Below, in pieces: positions 35,087 through 45,243 of a stretch of 64,000 nt of DNA. The stretch lies in the NCBI RefSeq assembly GCF_001590785.1, contig NZ_LTAO01000012.1, positions 248,001-312,000 on the forward strand. Reading direction: 5' to 3'. Source of the stretch: Alkalihalobacillus trypoxylicola (GTDB taxonomy: Bacteria; Bacillota; Bacilli; Bacillales; Bacillaceae_D). The stretch's first letter is position 1. Each line of letters starts with the position of its first letter. Position numbers and translations under genes: made by a program. The notes under the pieces are model-generated. The model was not told the DNA's origin and did not search any database. It saw only the letters and a program-made list of their open reading frames with translations.

Positions 35087-36907
35087 ATGAATAACGAACA
35101 AAGGCGAGCAAGACAAAATAAAATTAGAAACTTTTCTATTATTGCTCATATTGACCATGGGAAATCTACCTTAGCTGATCGTATCCTAGAAAAAACAGGT
35201 GCACTAACAGAGCGGGAAATGAAGGAGCAAACGTTAGATGCCATGGATTTAGAGCGTGAGAGAGGTATAACCATTAAATTAAATGCAGTCCAGTTGACTT
35301 ATACGGCAAAAGATGGAGAAGAGTATATTTTTCATCTAATTGACACCCCTGGGCATGTTGATTTTACGTACGAGGTTTCAAGAAGTTTAGCGGCTTGTGA
35401 AGGTGCTCTTTTAATTGTAGATGCAGCACAAGGAATAGAAGCACAGACGTTAGCCAATGTATATTTAGCATTGGATAATGACCTTGAAATTCTACCGGTC
35501 ATTAACAAAATTGATTTACCAAGTGCTGAGCCGGATCGTGTGAAGCAAGAAGTAGAAGATGTAATCGGATTAGATGCATCGGAGGCCGTATTGGCATCTG
35601 CTAAAAATGGTATCGGGATAGAGGACATACTAGAGCAGGTCGTAGAAAAGGTTCCGGCTCCAACGGGTGACCCTGAAGCTCCATTGAAAGCATTGATTTT
35701 TGATTCTTTGTATGACTCTTATCGTGGTGTAGTTGCTTATATAAGAATTATCGAAGGAACGGTCAAGCCAGGCCAAAAAATTCGGATGATGGCAACTGGA
35801 AAAGAATTTGAGGTAACTGAATTAGGAGTATTTACGCCAAAGGCTGACAAAAGAGATGAACTAACTGTAGGGGATGTTGGATTTCTTTCAGCGGCGATAA
35901 AAAATGTTGGAGATACAAGAGTTGGTGACACGATTACAAGTGCGAAAAATCCAGCTTCTGAACCTTTACCAGGCTATCGAAGAATGAATCCAATGGTTTA
36001 CTGTGGTTTATATCCAGTAGATACAAATGAATATAATGATTTAAGAGAGGCTTTAGAGAGGCTAGAGCTAAACGATGCATCTTTACAATATGAACCAGAA
36101 ACCTCACAGGCTTTAGGGTTTGGATTTAGATGTGGCTTTTTAGGGCTTCTTCATATGGAAATTATCCAAGAAAGAATAGAGAGAGAATTCGGAATTACTC
36201 TTATTACTACAGCTCCAAGTGTTATCTACAATGTCACAATGACTAGTGGAGAAGATTTAAAGGTCGATAATCCAGCGAATATGCCTGATGCACAAAAAAT
36301 CGAGTATGTTGAAGAGCCTTATGTCAAAGCTAAGGTTATGGTTCCTAACGATTTTGTTGGGGCAGTTATGGAGCTTTGTCAAGGTAAGCGAGGGATTTTT
36401 GGTGATATGCAGTATCTCGATGAAAATCGCGTGCAAATTGTCTACGAAATTCCTTTATCTGAAATTGTTTATGATTTCTTTGACCAATTAAAATCTAATA
36501 CAAAGGGATACGCGTCCTTTGATTATGAATTAATAGGCTACAAGCAATCGAAATTAGTGAAGATGGATATTTTACTAAATTCTGAGACAGTGGATGCTTT
36601 ATCCGTCATCGTTCATCGTGATTCTGCCTATGAACGTGGAAAAATTATCGTCGAAAAACTTAAAGAGTTAATTCCACGTCAGCAATTTGAAGTGCCTGTG
36701 CAAGCGAGTATAGGACAAAAAGTTATTGCTCGCTCTACTATTAAAGCGATGAGAAAAAATGTTTTAGCTAAATGTTATGGTGGAGATATATCACGTAAAA
36801 GAAAATTGTTAGAAAAGCAAAAAGAAGGTAAAAAGCGTATGAAGTCAGTTGGTAGTGTAGAAGTCCCTCAAGAAGCCTTTATGGCGGTTTTACGAATGGA
36901 TGATTAA
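35087..36907 (+). CDS. lepA: elongation factor 4 (LepA)
   Basis: Ribosome-bound translational GTPase that acts on stalled or mispositioned ribosomes. Length 606. G1 is [10 protein letters not shown]2 lies in RERGITIK, G3 is DTPGHVD, G4 is NKIDLP. The LepA-specific C-terminus includes [21 protein letters not shown] 35087 follows TAGGAGTGACG. It stands as its own unit with a promoter upstream and a terminator after. Confidence 0.97.
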   Translation: MNNEQRRARQNKIRNFSIIAHIDHGKSTLADRILEKTGALTEREMKEQTLDAMDLERERGITIKLNAVQLTYTAKDGEEYIFHLIDTPGHVDFTYEVSRSLAACEGALLIVDAAQGIEAQTLANVYLALDNDLEILPVINKIDLPSAEPDRVKQEVEDVIGLDASEAVLASAKNGIGIEDILEQVVEKVPAPTGDPEAPLKALIFDSLYDSYRGVVAYIRIIEGTVKPGQKIRMMATGKEFEVTELGVFTPKADKRDELTVGDVGFLSAAIKNVGDTRVGDTITSAKNPASEPLPGYRRMNPMVYCGLYPVDTNEYNDLREALERLELNDASLQYEPETSQALGFGFRCGFLGLLHMEIIQERIEREFGITLITTAPSVIYNVTMTSGEDLKVDNPANMPDAQKIEYVEEPYVKAKVMVPNDFVGAVMELCQGKRGIFGDMQYLDENRVQIVYEIPLSEIVYDFFDQLKSNTKGYASFDYELIGYKQSKLVKMDILLNSETVDALSVIVHRDSAYERGKIIVEKLKELIPRQQFEVPVQASIGQKVIARSTIKAMRKNVLAKCYGGDISRKRKLLEKQKEGKKRMKSVGSVEVPQEAFMAVLRMDD

Positions 36908-36942
36908 TGAGGTCATGCTTAGCACACCTTAAGTGACTGACA

Positions 36943-36998
36943 GAGTTTCCAACCTATTGGTAAGATTAGTTGGGAACATTCTCTCATAAGTTTTTTTT
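36943..36998 (+). terminator. terminator of lepA
   Basis: Imperfect stem GAGTTTCCAACC with GTTGGGAACATTCTC, then eight T at 36991-36998, starting about 35 bp after the lepA stop. Confidence 0.65.
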
Positions 36999-37010
36999 GG
37001 TCTAAATTAG

Positions 37011-37058
37011 AATCCCCTACTTTACAGCCGTTGGCAAAAAAATAGTGGGGGTTTTTTT
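37011..37058 (+). terminator. second terminator after lepA
   Basis: Arms AATCCCCTACTTT (37011-37023) and AAATAGTGGGGGTT (37040-37053) followed by a run of T. It lies only 13 bp after the first hairpin, so it may end residual lepA read-through or a short independent RNA. Confidence 0.6.
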
Positions 37059-37143
37059 GTTTTACAATCTTTTTTTAAAATGAGGAATCCGAATCTGACA
37101 TTCTTTTATTGATAAAGATAAATGGACAAACAAGCTTAACGGC

Positions 37144-37249
37144 TTGCTACTTCTATAGATTTCCTATAAAATACAAATGATTATAATGGAATTCTTATTT
37201 ACTGTTAACAGCATTTAAATGACCGCAGGAATTAGCTCCTGCGGTTTTT
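37144..37249 (+). promoter_or_regulatory. promoter-plus-terminator unit in the hemW leader
   Basis: TTGCTA (37144-37149), a 17-bp spacer and TAAAAT (37167-37172) resemble a SigA promoter. About 45 bp after the predicted start, ACCGCAGGA (37222-37230) and TCCTGCGGT (37237-37245) form a perfect 9-bp stem followed by five T. The hemW ribosome site begins 13 bp further on. It could be an attenuator for hemW or a small RNA of about 70 nt. Confidence 0.45.
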
Positions 37250-37276
37250 CAATCAATAAAGTAAGGAGGCGATTGG

Positions 37277-38449
37277 ATGAGTAAAGCTTGTTATATCCAC
37301 ATCCCTTTCTGTGAACAAATTTGCTTTTATTGTGATTTTAATAAATTTTATCTTGAGAACCAGCCTGTAGATGAATATATTGAATCTCTTATATTAGAAA
37401 TGTCATTTAGTCATAGAGATGCTAATGAGCCATTAAAATCGATTTATATCGGTGGAGGAACTCCAACAGCTCTTTCAGCAGAACAGTTAAACCGATTATT
37501 AGTAGGGGTCAAACAGAATCTGCCTATCGGACAAGTAAAAGAGTTCACCGTGGAAGTTAATCCCGATAATGCTACAAAGGAACGTTTAAAAGTATTAAAA
37601 AAACACGGAGTCAATCGATTAAGTATAGGTGTTCAGTCATTTGATGAACATTTATTAAAAGAAATTGGTCGTACTCATGATGAAGAAAATATATATCGAG
37701 CTATCGAGAATTGTCGAGAAATAGGCTTTGACAATATCTCATTAGACTTAATGTTTGGTCTCCCGCATCAAACGATTGAGCAATTTAGACAATCCGTTGC
37801 AAAGGCTATAGCTTTGGATGTCGAGCATGTATCAGCTTATTCATTAAAAATTGAAGAAAAGACAATTTTTTTTAATCGTCAAAGAAAGGGTCAATTAACA
37901 TTACCCCCAGAAGACGATGAGATTGTCATGTACAAAGTTTTGTGTGAAGAAATGAGGAAAAATGGTTTACGACAGTATGAAATCAGTAATTTTGCAAAGC
38001 CGGGATTTGAGAGCAATCATAACCTTGTATATTGGAATAATGAAGAGTATGAGGCATATGGTGCAGGTGCGCATGGCTATATAAATGGTTATCGATTTCA
38101 AAACCACGGTCCTTTAAATAAATACTTAGAATCGATAAGAAATGGTAAGTTACCGAGGCTATTAGAGCATAAGGTAACCGTTGTCGAACAAATTGAAGAA
38201 GAAATGTTTCTAGGTTTGAGGAAAAGAATAGGGTTAAATGACCGTAACTTTCAACAGAAATATGGATATAAAATGAGGGAGTTATTCGATGCACAAATTG
38301 AAGACTTACGAAAACGTGATTTGATAGAGGAAGAAGATGGAAACATTCGACTTACTGAGGATGGATTATTACTAGCAAATGAAGTATTTGAGGCTTTTTT
38401 GGCTGTTTTAGATGAGTCAAAGCTTTCTTTAAGAGAAAGAAATGATTAA
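37277..38449 (+). CDS. hemW: HemW, radical-SAM heme chaperone
   Basis: Radical SAM protein formerly taken for oxygen-independent coproporphyrinogen oxidase; it binds heme and delivers it to target enzymes. Length 390. The 4Fe-4S motif CEQICFYCDF (CxxxCxxC) is near residue 12, and GGGTPT follows. The extra cysteine pattern of true HemN is lacking. ATG 37277 follows GTAAGGAGG. It lies between lepA and hrcA as in B. subtilis. Confidence 0.93.
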   Translation: MSKACYIHIPFCEQICFYCDFNKFYLENQPVDEYIESLILEMSFSHRDANEPLKSIYIGGGTPTALSAEQLNRLLVGVKQNLPIGQVKEFTVEVNPDNATKERLKVLKKHGVNRLSIGVQSFDEHLLKEIGRTHDEENIYRAIENCREIGFDNISLDLMFGLPHQTIEQFRQSVAKAIALDVEHVSAYSLKIEEKTIFFNRQRKGQLTLPPEDDEIVMYKVLCEEMRKNGLRQYEISNFAKPGFESNHNLVYWNNEEYEAYGAGAHGYINGYRFQNHGPLNKYLESIRNGKLPRLLEHKVTVVEQIEEEMFLGLRKRIGLNDRNFQQKYGYKMRELFDAQIEDLRKRDLIEEEDGNIRLTEDGLLLANEVFEAFLAVLDESKLSLRERND

Positions 38450-38497
38450 TTTCTTTTCTTGAATAAATAAATTCTTTTTTTGTGCGAGCATTTCTTA

Positions 38498-38524
38498 TTG
38501 ACAAATCAAAGGCTTTTTGATAAT
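38498..38524 (+). promoter_or_regulatory. promoter of the hrcA-dnaK operon
   Basis: A perfect TTGACA lies at 38498-38503. A GATAAT (38519-38524) follows after a spacer of 15 bp, shorter than ideal. The CIRCE operator follows immediately and should cover the transcription start. Confidence 0.6.
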
Positions 38525-38536
38525 TTATCAATAGAT

Positions 38537-38563
38537 TTAGCACTCGGTATGTATGAGTGCTAA
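38537..38563 (+). promoter_or_regulatory. CIRCE operator (HrcA binding site)
   Basis: Perfect inverted repeat TTAGCACTC (38537-38545), nine-base spacer, GAGTGCTAA (38555-38563), identical to the CIRCE consensus. HrcA bound here represses hrcA-grpE-dnaK-dnaJ and is relieved on heat stress. It lies within the leader, 14 bp before the hrcA start. Confidence 0.97.
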
Positions 38564-38577
38564 CAGAGGTGATGAAG

Positions 38578-39600
38578 ATGCTAACATCAAGACAATTATT
38601 GATTTTACATGCAATAGTTGATGATTATGTCCGTTCTGCCGAGCCAGTAGGCTCTCGTAGTATTTCTAAACGAGAGGATATTTCCTTTAGTTCAGCCACC
38701 ATTAGAAATGATATGGCGGACTTAGAGGAGCTTGGTTTTCTAGAAAAGCCTCACAGCTCGGCTGGTAGAATCCCATCTCAACTTGGTTATCGTTACTATG
38801 TTGATCATCTTTTAATGCCGCAAAATTTAACGATAAAAGAAAAAGCAACGATTCGCTCTTTGTTTACTGAGAGAGTTCAAGAAATGGAAGATGTTATCCA
38901 GCTTTCCGCTAGGATTCTGTCTAACATGACTAGTTATATTTCGATTGTGTTAGGTCCAGAAGTATTTGATTCTAAATTAAAAAACATACAGATTATTCCA
39001 TTATCTGATGTTTCGGCTATTTTAATTCTTGTAACTGACACCGGTCACGTTGAAAATCAAACGATTGCGATTCCTTCAAATATGGTGGGCGAAGATATCC
39101 AAATCATCGTCAATATATTGAATGAACGCTTAGTAGGTGTACCGCTCTATCAGTTAGCAAAGAAAATTAAAACGGAAGTATCTGAAGTGATGAACCATCA
39201 CCTGAGAAACTCGAATCAAGTACTGAGTGTCATTAGTAGGACTTTAGAGCTTGAAAAACAAGATAAAGTATTCTACAGTGGGAAAATGAATTTGCTCAAT
39301 CAACCAGAGTTCCGTGACCTTGATAAAGTAAGAGTGATTTTAGATATACTAGAACAAGATCACATAATGAATCAGGTCGTTAGAGGCAAAGAAAATGGTC
39401 TGCAAATAAAAATAGGGCATGAAAATAAGCATGAAGCCTTTGATAACTGCAGTATGATTACAGCAAGCTATACAGTGGCTGGGAAGCATATGGGAACGAT
39501 TGGGATAATAGGTCCTACACGAATGGAATATCGAAGAGTGATTGGAGTTGTAGACACGATATCTGAAAATCTTACTTATTTTTTAAATAAGTTATATTAA
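38578..39600 (+). CDS. hrcA: heat-inducible repressor HrcA
   Basis: Class I heat-shock repressor that binds CIRCE. Length 340. The N-terminal winged helix has SRQLLILHAIVDDYVRSAEP and EDISFSSATIRNDMADLEELG, with the GFLEKPHSSAGRIPS segment. ATG 38578 is 6 nt from AGAGGTG and gives the expected MLTSRQ start; a GTG upstream falls inside the operator. It heads the operon hrcA-grpE-dnaK-dnaJ-prmA-rsmE-mtaB. Confidence 0.96.
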   Translation: MLTSRQLLILHAIVDDYVRSAEPVGSRSISKREDISFSSATIRNDMADLEELGFLEKPHSSAGRIPSQLGYRYYVDHLLMPQNLTIKEKATIRSLFTERVQEMEDVIQLSARILSNMTSYISIVLGPEVFDSKLKNIQIIPLSDVSAILILVTDTGHVENQTIAIPSNMVGEDIQIIVNILNERLVGVPLYQLAKKIKTEVSEVMNHHLRNSNQVLSVISRTLELEKQDKVFYSGKMNLLNQPEFRDLDKVRVILDILEQDHIMNQVVRGKENGLQIKIGHENKHEAFDNCSMITASYTVAGKHMGTIGIIGPTRMEYRRVIGVVDTISENLTYFLNKLY

Positions 39601-39612
39601 TATTTTTGAAAC

Positions 39613-39661
39613 CTAATCATTTTTATCGCGTATGGTAAAAATGATTAGAATGGCTTTTTTT
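39613..39661 (+). terminator. intercistronic hairpin between hrcA and grpE
   Basis: Perfect 13-bp stem CTAATCATTTTTA (39613-39625) with TAAAAATGATTAG (39636-39648), then a T run at 39655-39661. In B. subtilis the operon mRNA is processed between hrcA and grpE, so this may be a processing/stability element or a partial terminator that lowers repressor relative to chaperones. Confidence 0.6.
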
Positions 39662-39684
39662 GAATTTATGAGGAGGTGAATACA

Positions 39685-40272
39685 TTGGACAAAAATCAGA
39701 CGGAAGAATTTGAAACTCAATCAAAATCCGCAGAAAATCAAACAGAAAATGATTTCGAGAATGAAACAGAGAATGAAGATTTTGTAGAAGAAGCTTCTGA
39801 AATTATAGAAGACAGTAGCCAATCATCTCGAGAAGAAGAATTAGAAGCGCAATTGGCTGAGGCTAATCAACGTACACTTCGTGTTCAAGCAGATTATGAC
39901 AACTTTAGAAGACGTTCACGTGAAGAAAAGGAATCAGCTGCTAAATATAAATCACAATCTATTATAGAAGGTTTATTACCTGTGCTAGACAATTTCGAAC
40001 GAGCACTTATGGTAGAACCAGGAACTGAAGAGGTTAAATCTCTTATGCAGGGAATGGATATGGTTTATCGACAATTACAAGATGTTCTAAAGAACGAAGG
40101 TGTAGAAGTCATTCCGACAGTTGGAGAAGAATTTAATCCCCATCTACACCAAGCAGTTATGCAAGTTGAAGAAGAGGGTTATGAATCTAATCAAATTGTG
40201 GAAGAATTACAAAAAGGGTATCAGCTTAAAGAACGCGTTATACGACCAGCGATGGTAAAAGTAAACGCATAG
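39685..40272 (+). CDS. grpE: nucleotide exchange factor GrpE
   Basis: Releases ADP from DnaK. Length 195 from the TTG at 39685, which is 8 nt from AGGAGG; a GTG at 39676 overlaps that site. A very acidic N-terminal 60 residues precede a long coiled coil with [19 protein letters not shown]. The beta domain has [20 protein letters not shown]. Next to dnaK, with 40 bp between. Confidence 0.95.
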   Translation: MDKNQTEEFETQSKSAENQTENDFENETENEDFVEEASEIIEDSSQSSREEELEAQLAEANQRTLRVQADYDNFRRRSREEKESAAKYKSQSIIEGLLPVLDNFERALMVEPGTEEVKSLMQGMDMVYRQLQDVLKNEGVEVIPTVGEEFNPHLHQAVMQVEEEGYESNQIVEELQKGYQLKERVIRPAMVKVNA

Positions 40273-40312
40273 TTTATTACATAAAACTGAATGATTTAGG
40301 AGGCACTTTGCA

Positions 40313-42151
40313 ATGAGTAAAATTATTGGTATTGATTTAGGTACAACAAACTCTTGTGTAGCTGTAATGGAAGGTGGAGAAGCAACGGTTATCCCAAATC
40401 CTGAAGGAAACCGTACTACGCCGTCTGTTGTTGCTTTTAAAGACGGAGAGCGTCTAGTTGGGGAGGTAGCTAAACGACAAGCGATTACAAACCCAAACAC
40501 CATTATTTCTATTAAACGTCATATGGGTACTGATTATAAAGAAACAGTTGATGATAAGACTTTTACACCACAAGAGCTTTCGGCAATTATTCTGCAAAAA
40601 TTAAAATCGGATGCAGAAGCATACTTAGGTGAGACTGTTACTAAAGCAGTTATTACTGTACCAGCTTATTTTAATGATTCTCAGCGTCAAGCGACCAAGG
40701 ATGCAGGTAAAATCGCTGGTTTAGAGGTAGAACGAATTGTCAATGAACCAACAGCTGCTGCATTGGCTTATGGGTTAGAAAAAGAAGAAGACCAAACGAT
40801 CCTCGTTTATGACTTAGGTGGTGGAACATTTGATGTTTCTATCCTTGAGCTTGGTGATGGTTTCTTCGAAGTAAAAGCAACATCAGGTGATAACAAGCTA
40901 GGTGGAGATGACTTTGATGAAGTGATCATCGATTACTTAGTAGAGCAATTTAAAAAAGAAAATGGAATCGACTTATCTCAAGATAAAATGGCTATGCAAC
41001 GCTTGAAGGACTCTGCTGAAAAAGCAAAGAAAGATCTTTCTGGTGTTACACAAACACAAATTTCATTACCATTTATTACAGCAGACGCAACAGGACCAAA
41101 GCATTTAGAGGTTAGCCTTAGTCGTGCTAAATTTGAAGAACTTTCTTCTGATTTAGTTGAACGCACTTTAGGACCAACTCGTCGTGCTCTTTCTGATTCT
41201 GGCTTATCAGCATCTGAAATTGATAAAGTGGTTTTAGTTGGTGGTTCAACTCGTATTCCAGCTGTTCAAGAAGCGATTAAAAAATTGACTGGAAAAGACC
41301 CTCATAAAGGGGTAAATCCAGATGAAGTAGTAGCACTTGGTGCGGCTGTTCAAGCAGGAGTTCTTACTGGTGATGTGAAGGATGTTGTATTACTAGATGT
41401 TACTCCATTATCTTTAGGTATCGAAACAATGGGTGGAGTATTTACTAAATTAATTGAACGTAATACAACGATTCCTACTTCACAATCACAGGTATTTTCT
41501 ACAGCGGCTGATAATCAACCTTCTGTTGATATTCATGTACTTCAAGGTGAACGAGAGATGGCAGCTAATAATAAAACATTAGGTCGTTTCCAATTATCAG
41601 ATATCCCACCTGCACCTCGTGGAGTGCCTCAAATCGAAGTAACTTTTGATATTGATGCTAACGGAATTGTAAATGTTAAAGCAAAAGACCGTGGAACAAA
41701 CAAAGAACAATCGATTACTATCACATCTTCTTCAGGTCTTTCAGATGAAGATATTGAACAAATGGTACAAGATGCAGAAGCGAATGCTGAAGAGGATAAA
41801 AAACGTCGTGAAGAAGTAGAGCTACGCAATGAGGCAGATCAGCTTGTATTCCAAACGGAAAAAACTCTAAAGGATCTTGGTGAAGGTGTTGATCCAGCTG
41901 AGAAGGAAAAAGCTGAAGCAGCAAAAGATAAAGTAAAAGCAGCTCTTGAATCAAATAATTCAGAAGAAATCCGTGCAGCCAAGGATGAGCTACAAGAAGT
42001 GGTGACAGCTATTACAACTAAGATGTATGAGCAAGCAGCACAAGCAGCTCAAGCACAACAAGGTGCTGAAGGTGGTCAGGAGCAAACTTCTAATCAGGAC
42101 GATAATGTAGTCGATGCAGATTATGAAGAAGTAAATGACGATAAAAAGTAA
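40313..42151 (+). CDS. dnaK: chaperone protein DnaK (Hsp70)
   Basis: ATP-dependent chaperone, 612 residues. The ATPase domain begins [15 protein letters not shown], with [17 protein letters not shown] and [12 protein letters not shown]. The linker [19 protein letters not shown] leads to the substrate domain. The lid ends in a Gln/Ala-rich tail and acidic [14 protein letters not shown] 40313 has TTAGGAGGC upstream. Works with DnaJ and GrpE encoded beside it. Confidence 0.98.
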   Translation: MSKIIGIDLGTTNSCVAVMEGGEATVIPNPEGNRTTPSVVAFKDGERLVGEVAKRQAITNPNTIISIKRHMGTDYKETVDDKTFTPQELSAIILQKLKSDAEAYLGETVTKAVITVPAYFNDSQRQATKDAGKIAGLEVERIVNEPTAAALAYGLEKEEDQTILVYDLGGGTFDVSILELGDGFFEVKATSGDNKLGGDDFDEVIIDYLVEQFKKENGIDLSQDKMAMQRLKDSAEKAKKDLSGVTQTQISLPFITADATGPKHLEVSLSRAKFEELSSDLVERTLGPTRRALSDSGLSASEIDKVVLVGGSTRIPAVQEAIKKLTGKDPHKGVNPDEVVALGAAVQAGVLTGDVKDVVLLDVTPLSLGIETMGGVFTKLIERNTTIPTSQSQVFSTAADNQPSVDIHVLQGEREMAANNKTLGRFQLSDIPPAPRGVPQIEVTFDIDANGIVNVKAKDRGTNKEQSITITSSSGLSDEDIEQMVQDAEANAEEDKKRREEVELRNEADQLVFQTEKTLKDLGEGVDPAEKEKAEAAKDKVKAALESNNSEEIRAAKDELQEVVTAITTKMYEQAAQAAQAQQGAEGGQEQTSNQDDNVVDADYEEVNDDKK

Positions 42152-42163
42152 ATGGTTTGATAG

Positions 42164-42200
42164 AAAAGTCAAAGTCAGCGTTTATGACTTTGACTTTTTT
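42164..42200 (+). terminator. terminator or attenuating hairpin between dnaK and dnaJ
   Basis: Stem AAAAGTCAAAGTCA (42164-42177) with TGACTTTGACTTTT (42185-42198), six T in all at the end. A weak promoter-like TTGCAC-N18-TAAGAT follows near 42258-42287, which could restart transcription for dnaJ. Partial termination would make DnaK more abundant than downstream products. Confidence 0.7.
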
Positions 42201-42386
42201 CAAGACGACATAAATCATTACGAAAAAGTTTCACCATTCGCGCTCTAGAACCACTTGCACTACCTTTGAATATGGTGGTAAGATGAACGTTATGTGGATT
42301 AAAAAGGGTAAAAAAATCGTAAATAGATGAAATGAACGCATATTCAGGTAGGATATGGGATGAAATAGATTCAGGGAGTGGATGAC

Positions 42387-43505
42387 ATGAGTAAAAGAGA
42401 TTACTATGAAGTCCTTGGTGTTGATAACGGCGCCTCGGTTGATGATATGAAAAAAGCGTATCGTAAATTAGCAAGAAAATATCATCCAGATGTAAATAAA
42501 GCACCTGATGCTGAAACGAAATTTAAAGAAGTGAAAGAAGCTTATGATGTACTAAGTGACCCACAAAGAAAAGCCCAGTATGATCAATTTGGACATACTG
42601 ATCCAAATCAAGGCTTTGGAGGCGCTGGCGGTGCTGGTGATTTTGGTGGATTCGGAGATATTTTTGATATGTTCTTTGGTGGTGGAAATGGAAGAAGAAA
42701 TCCCAATGCACCAAGACAAGGAGCAGATTTACAATATACGATGACACTTGAATTTAAAGAGGCTATCTTTGGTAAGGATACTGAAATCGAAATTCCTCGT
42801 GAAGAGAATTGTCAAACATGTGATGGTTCTGGAGCAAAACCAGGAACGAAGCCAGAAACCTGTTCACACTGTCAAGGTAGTGGGCAAATGAGCGTAGAGC
42901 AAAACACACCTTTTGGACGAGTCGTCAATCGTCGTGTTTGTCACCATTGTGATGGTACTGGTAAGCAAATCAAGCATAAATGTTCAACCTGTGGTGGAAA
43001 AGGTAAAGTACGTAAACGTAAAAAGATTAGCGTAAAAGTTCCAGCAGGTATTGATCATGGTCAGCAATTAAGAGTATCTGGTCAAGGAGAACCAGGAGCA
43101 AATGGAGGTCCTCCGGGAGATTTATTTGTTGTTTTTAATGTGAAGACTCATGAATTCTTCGAACGTGAAGGTGACGATATTTATTGTGAGATGCCTTTAA
43201 CCTTCGCGCAAGTTGCGCTAGGCGACGAAGTAGAGGTCCCTACCTTAAAGGGTAAAGTTAAATTGAAAATTCCTGCAGGTACACAAACAGGCACAAGCTT
43301 TCGTTTGCGTGGAAAAGGAGTTCCTAATGTTCATGGAAGAGGACAAGGAGATCAACATGTGCAAGTAAGAGTTGTCGTACCTAAGAATTTATCTGATAAA
43401 GAGAAGGATATTATTAGAGAATTTGCAGAGCAATCTGGAGGAAAACCTGAAGAGCAAAATGACGGTTTTTTTGAAAAGCTAAGAAGAGCATTTAAAGGTG
43501 ATTAA
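42387..43505 (+). CDS. dnaJ: chaperone protein DnaJ (Hsp40)
   Basis: Co-chaperone that stimulates DnaK ATPase. Length 372. The J domain has the HPD motif in YHPDVNKAP, followed by a G/F-rich linker (residues 74-110). Four CxxCxGxG zinc modules follow: [24 protein letters not shown] and [11 protein letters not shown] 42387 follows AGGGAGTGG; an in-frame start three codons earlier overlaps that site. Confidence 0.97.
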   Translation: MSKRDYYEVLGVDNGASVDDMKKAYRKLARKYHPDVNKAPDAETKFKEVKEAYDVLSDPQRKAQYDQFGHTDPNQGFGGAGGAGDFGGFGDIFDMFFGGGNGRRNPNAPRQGADLQYTMTLEFKEAIFGKDTEIEIPREENCQTCDGSGAKPGTKPETCSHCQGSGQMSVEQNTPFGRVVNRRVCHHCDGTGKQIKHKCSTCGGKGKVRKRKKISVKVPAGIDHGQQLRVSGQGEPGANGGPPGDLFVVFNVKTHEFFEREGDDIYCEMPLTFAQVALGDEVEVPTLKGKVKLKIPAGTQTGTSFRLRGKGVPNVHGRGQGDQHVQVRVVVPKNLSDKEKDIIREFAEQSGGKPEEQNDGFFEKLRRAFKGD

Positions 43506-43534
43506 AAGGATATAAGGATGGAGTTGGAGATTTA

Positions 43535-44467
43535 ATGAAATGGTCAGAATTCAGTATTCACACTACGCAGGAAGCTGTAGAGCCTATTTGTCATATTTTA
43601 CATGAGGCTGGTGCAAGTGGAGTGGTAATTGAGGATCCGTCAGATTTAGTGAAGGAATGGGGCACTCATTATGGTGAAATCTACCAACTCTCTCCTGATG
43701 ATTATCCAGAGGAAGGCGTTTTAATAAAAGCTTATTTTCCTGTAAATAGCTTTTTAGCAGAAACAATAGATGAAATAAAAAAATCGGTTAATGCTTTAAC
43801 AGAATTTGATATCGACATAGGTTTTAATAAAGTACATTTAACAGAAGTAAAAGAAGAAGAATGGGCACACGCCTGGAAAAAGTACTATAAGCCTGTAAAG
43901 GTATCTCAAACCATTACTATTGTTCCAACATGGGAAACTTACGAGCCACAACCTACAGAAATGATTATCGAGCTTGATCCAGGAATGGCCTTTGGTACCG
44001 GAACACATCCTACGACTGTCCTCTGTATACAAGCATTAGAGCGTGTTTTACAAGGTGAAGAGAAAGTGATAGATGTGGGGACTGGTTCGGGTGTTTTAAG
44101 CATCGCTGCGGCAAAACTTGGTGCAGAAAAGATTTTAGGATTGGACTTAGATGAGGTTGCAGTTAATAGTGCTAAAATGAATATTGAACTTAATCAACTG
44201 AGTCAATCTATACAGGTAGAACAAAATAATTTGCTTGAAGGAATTCAAGGAACTTATGATGTAATTGTAGCCAATATTTTAGCTGAAGTTATTGTGAAAT
44301 TTACTCGAGATGCGGCAGCGCTTCTTAAAACAAATGGTCGATTTATTACATCTGGAATTATAAAAAGGAAAAAACAAGAAGTAAAAGACTCTTTAATAGA
44401 AGCAGGGTTTGTCATTGAAGAAGTCAATGAGATGGATGATTGGGTAGCCATCGTGGCAAGAAAATAG
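43535..44467 (+). CDS. prmA: ribosomal protein L11 methyltransferase
   Basis: SAM-dependent methyltransferase that modifies ribosomal protein L11. Length 310. The N-terminal recognition domain opens [14 protein letters not shown]. The catalytic domain has [11 protein letters not shown] and the SAM loop [18 protein letters not shown], followed by NILAEVI with the NxxA motif. GGAGTTGGAG precedes the ATG. It is in the dnaK operon as in B. subtilis. Confidence 0.96.
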   Translation: MKWSEFSIHTTQEAVEPICHILHEAGASGVVIEDPSDLVKEWGTHYGEIYQLSPDDYPEEGVLIKAYFPVNSFLAETIDEIKKSVNALTEFDIDIGFNKVHLTEVKEEEWAHAWKKYYKPVKVSQTITIVPTWETYEPQPTEMIIELDPGMAFGTGTHPTTVLCIQALERVLQGEEKVIDVGTGSGVLSIAAAKLGAEKILGLDLDEVAVNSAKMNIELNQLSQSIQVEQNNLLEGIQGTYDVIVANILAEVIVKFTRDAAALLKTNGRFITSGIIKRKKQEVKDSLIEAGFVIEEVNEMDDWVAIVARK

Positions 44468-44491
44468 ACCTGCTTAGAGAGGGACAAGCAC

Positions 44492-45238
44492 ATGCAAAGG
44501 TATTTTGTTGATTCTATTATCGAAGGAAAAGTAAGGATTTCAGGTGATGATGTCAAGCATATTTCAAGAGTGATGAGAATGGATATAGATGATTCAATCA
44601 TATGTATCTCTCAAGAAAAAGGCCCATTTTTGTGTAAAATAACAAGCCTTTCTGGCGAAGAAGTAGTAGCAGAGGTAATGGAGCACATCGACTCAAACAC
44701 CGAACTACCTGTAAATGTATCTATTGCACAAGGATTAGCAAAGGGAGATAAACTTGATTATGTCATTCAAAAAGGAACCGAGCTGGGAGCATACGACTTC
44801 TTCTCTTTTACGGCATCTCGTTCCATTGTTAAATGGGATCAAAAGAAAGCGGTGAAGAAGCAAGAGCGGCTACAAAAAATCGCTAAAGAAGCGGCTGAAC
44901 AATCTTATCGATTGAAAATACCAGAAATTCACCCACACCAATCTTTTCCTGAATTACTGAAGAAAATGAAAAGCTTTGATGCCGTTCTCGTTGCTTATGA
45001 AGAGCAATCTAAAATGCAGGAAAATAGTCAATTTGTCAATGTGTTGACAAGTTTAAAGTCTCAGCAATCGTTATTAGTTATTATTGGACCAGAAGGTGGG
45101 TTCGATGAAACAGAAATACAAGCATTAATAGAGCATGGTGCTATTACATGTGGGCTAGGTCCAAGAATATTACGGACAGAAACAGCCTCACAATATGTGT
45201 TAGCTGCGATTTCCTATCAAACAGAGTTATTGAGGTGA
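44492..45238 (+). CDS. rsmE: 16S rRNA (uracil1498-N3)-methyltransferase RsmE
   Basis: SPOUT-class methyltransferase, 248 residues. An N-terminal PUA-like domain begins MQRYFVDS. The knotted SAM site includes IIGPEGGFDETE and LGPRILRTETAS near the C-terminus. AGAGAGGGAC lies upstream of ATG 44492. Its stop is 5 bp before mtaB. Confidence 0.95.
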   Translation: MQRYFVDSIIEGKVRISGDDVKHISRVMRMDIDDSIICISQEKGPFLCKITSLSGEEVVAEVMEHIDSNTELPVNVSIAQGLAKGDKLDYVIQKGTELGAYDFFSFTASRSIVKWDQKKAVKKQERLQKIAKEAAEQSYRLKIPEIHPHQSFPELLKKMKSFDAVLVAYEEQSKMQENSQFVNVLTSLKSQQSLLVIIGPEGGFDETEIQALIEHGAITCGLGPRILRTETASQYVLAAISYQTELLR

Positions 45239-45243
45239 TTAAA

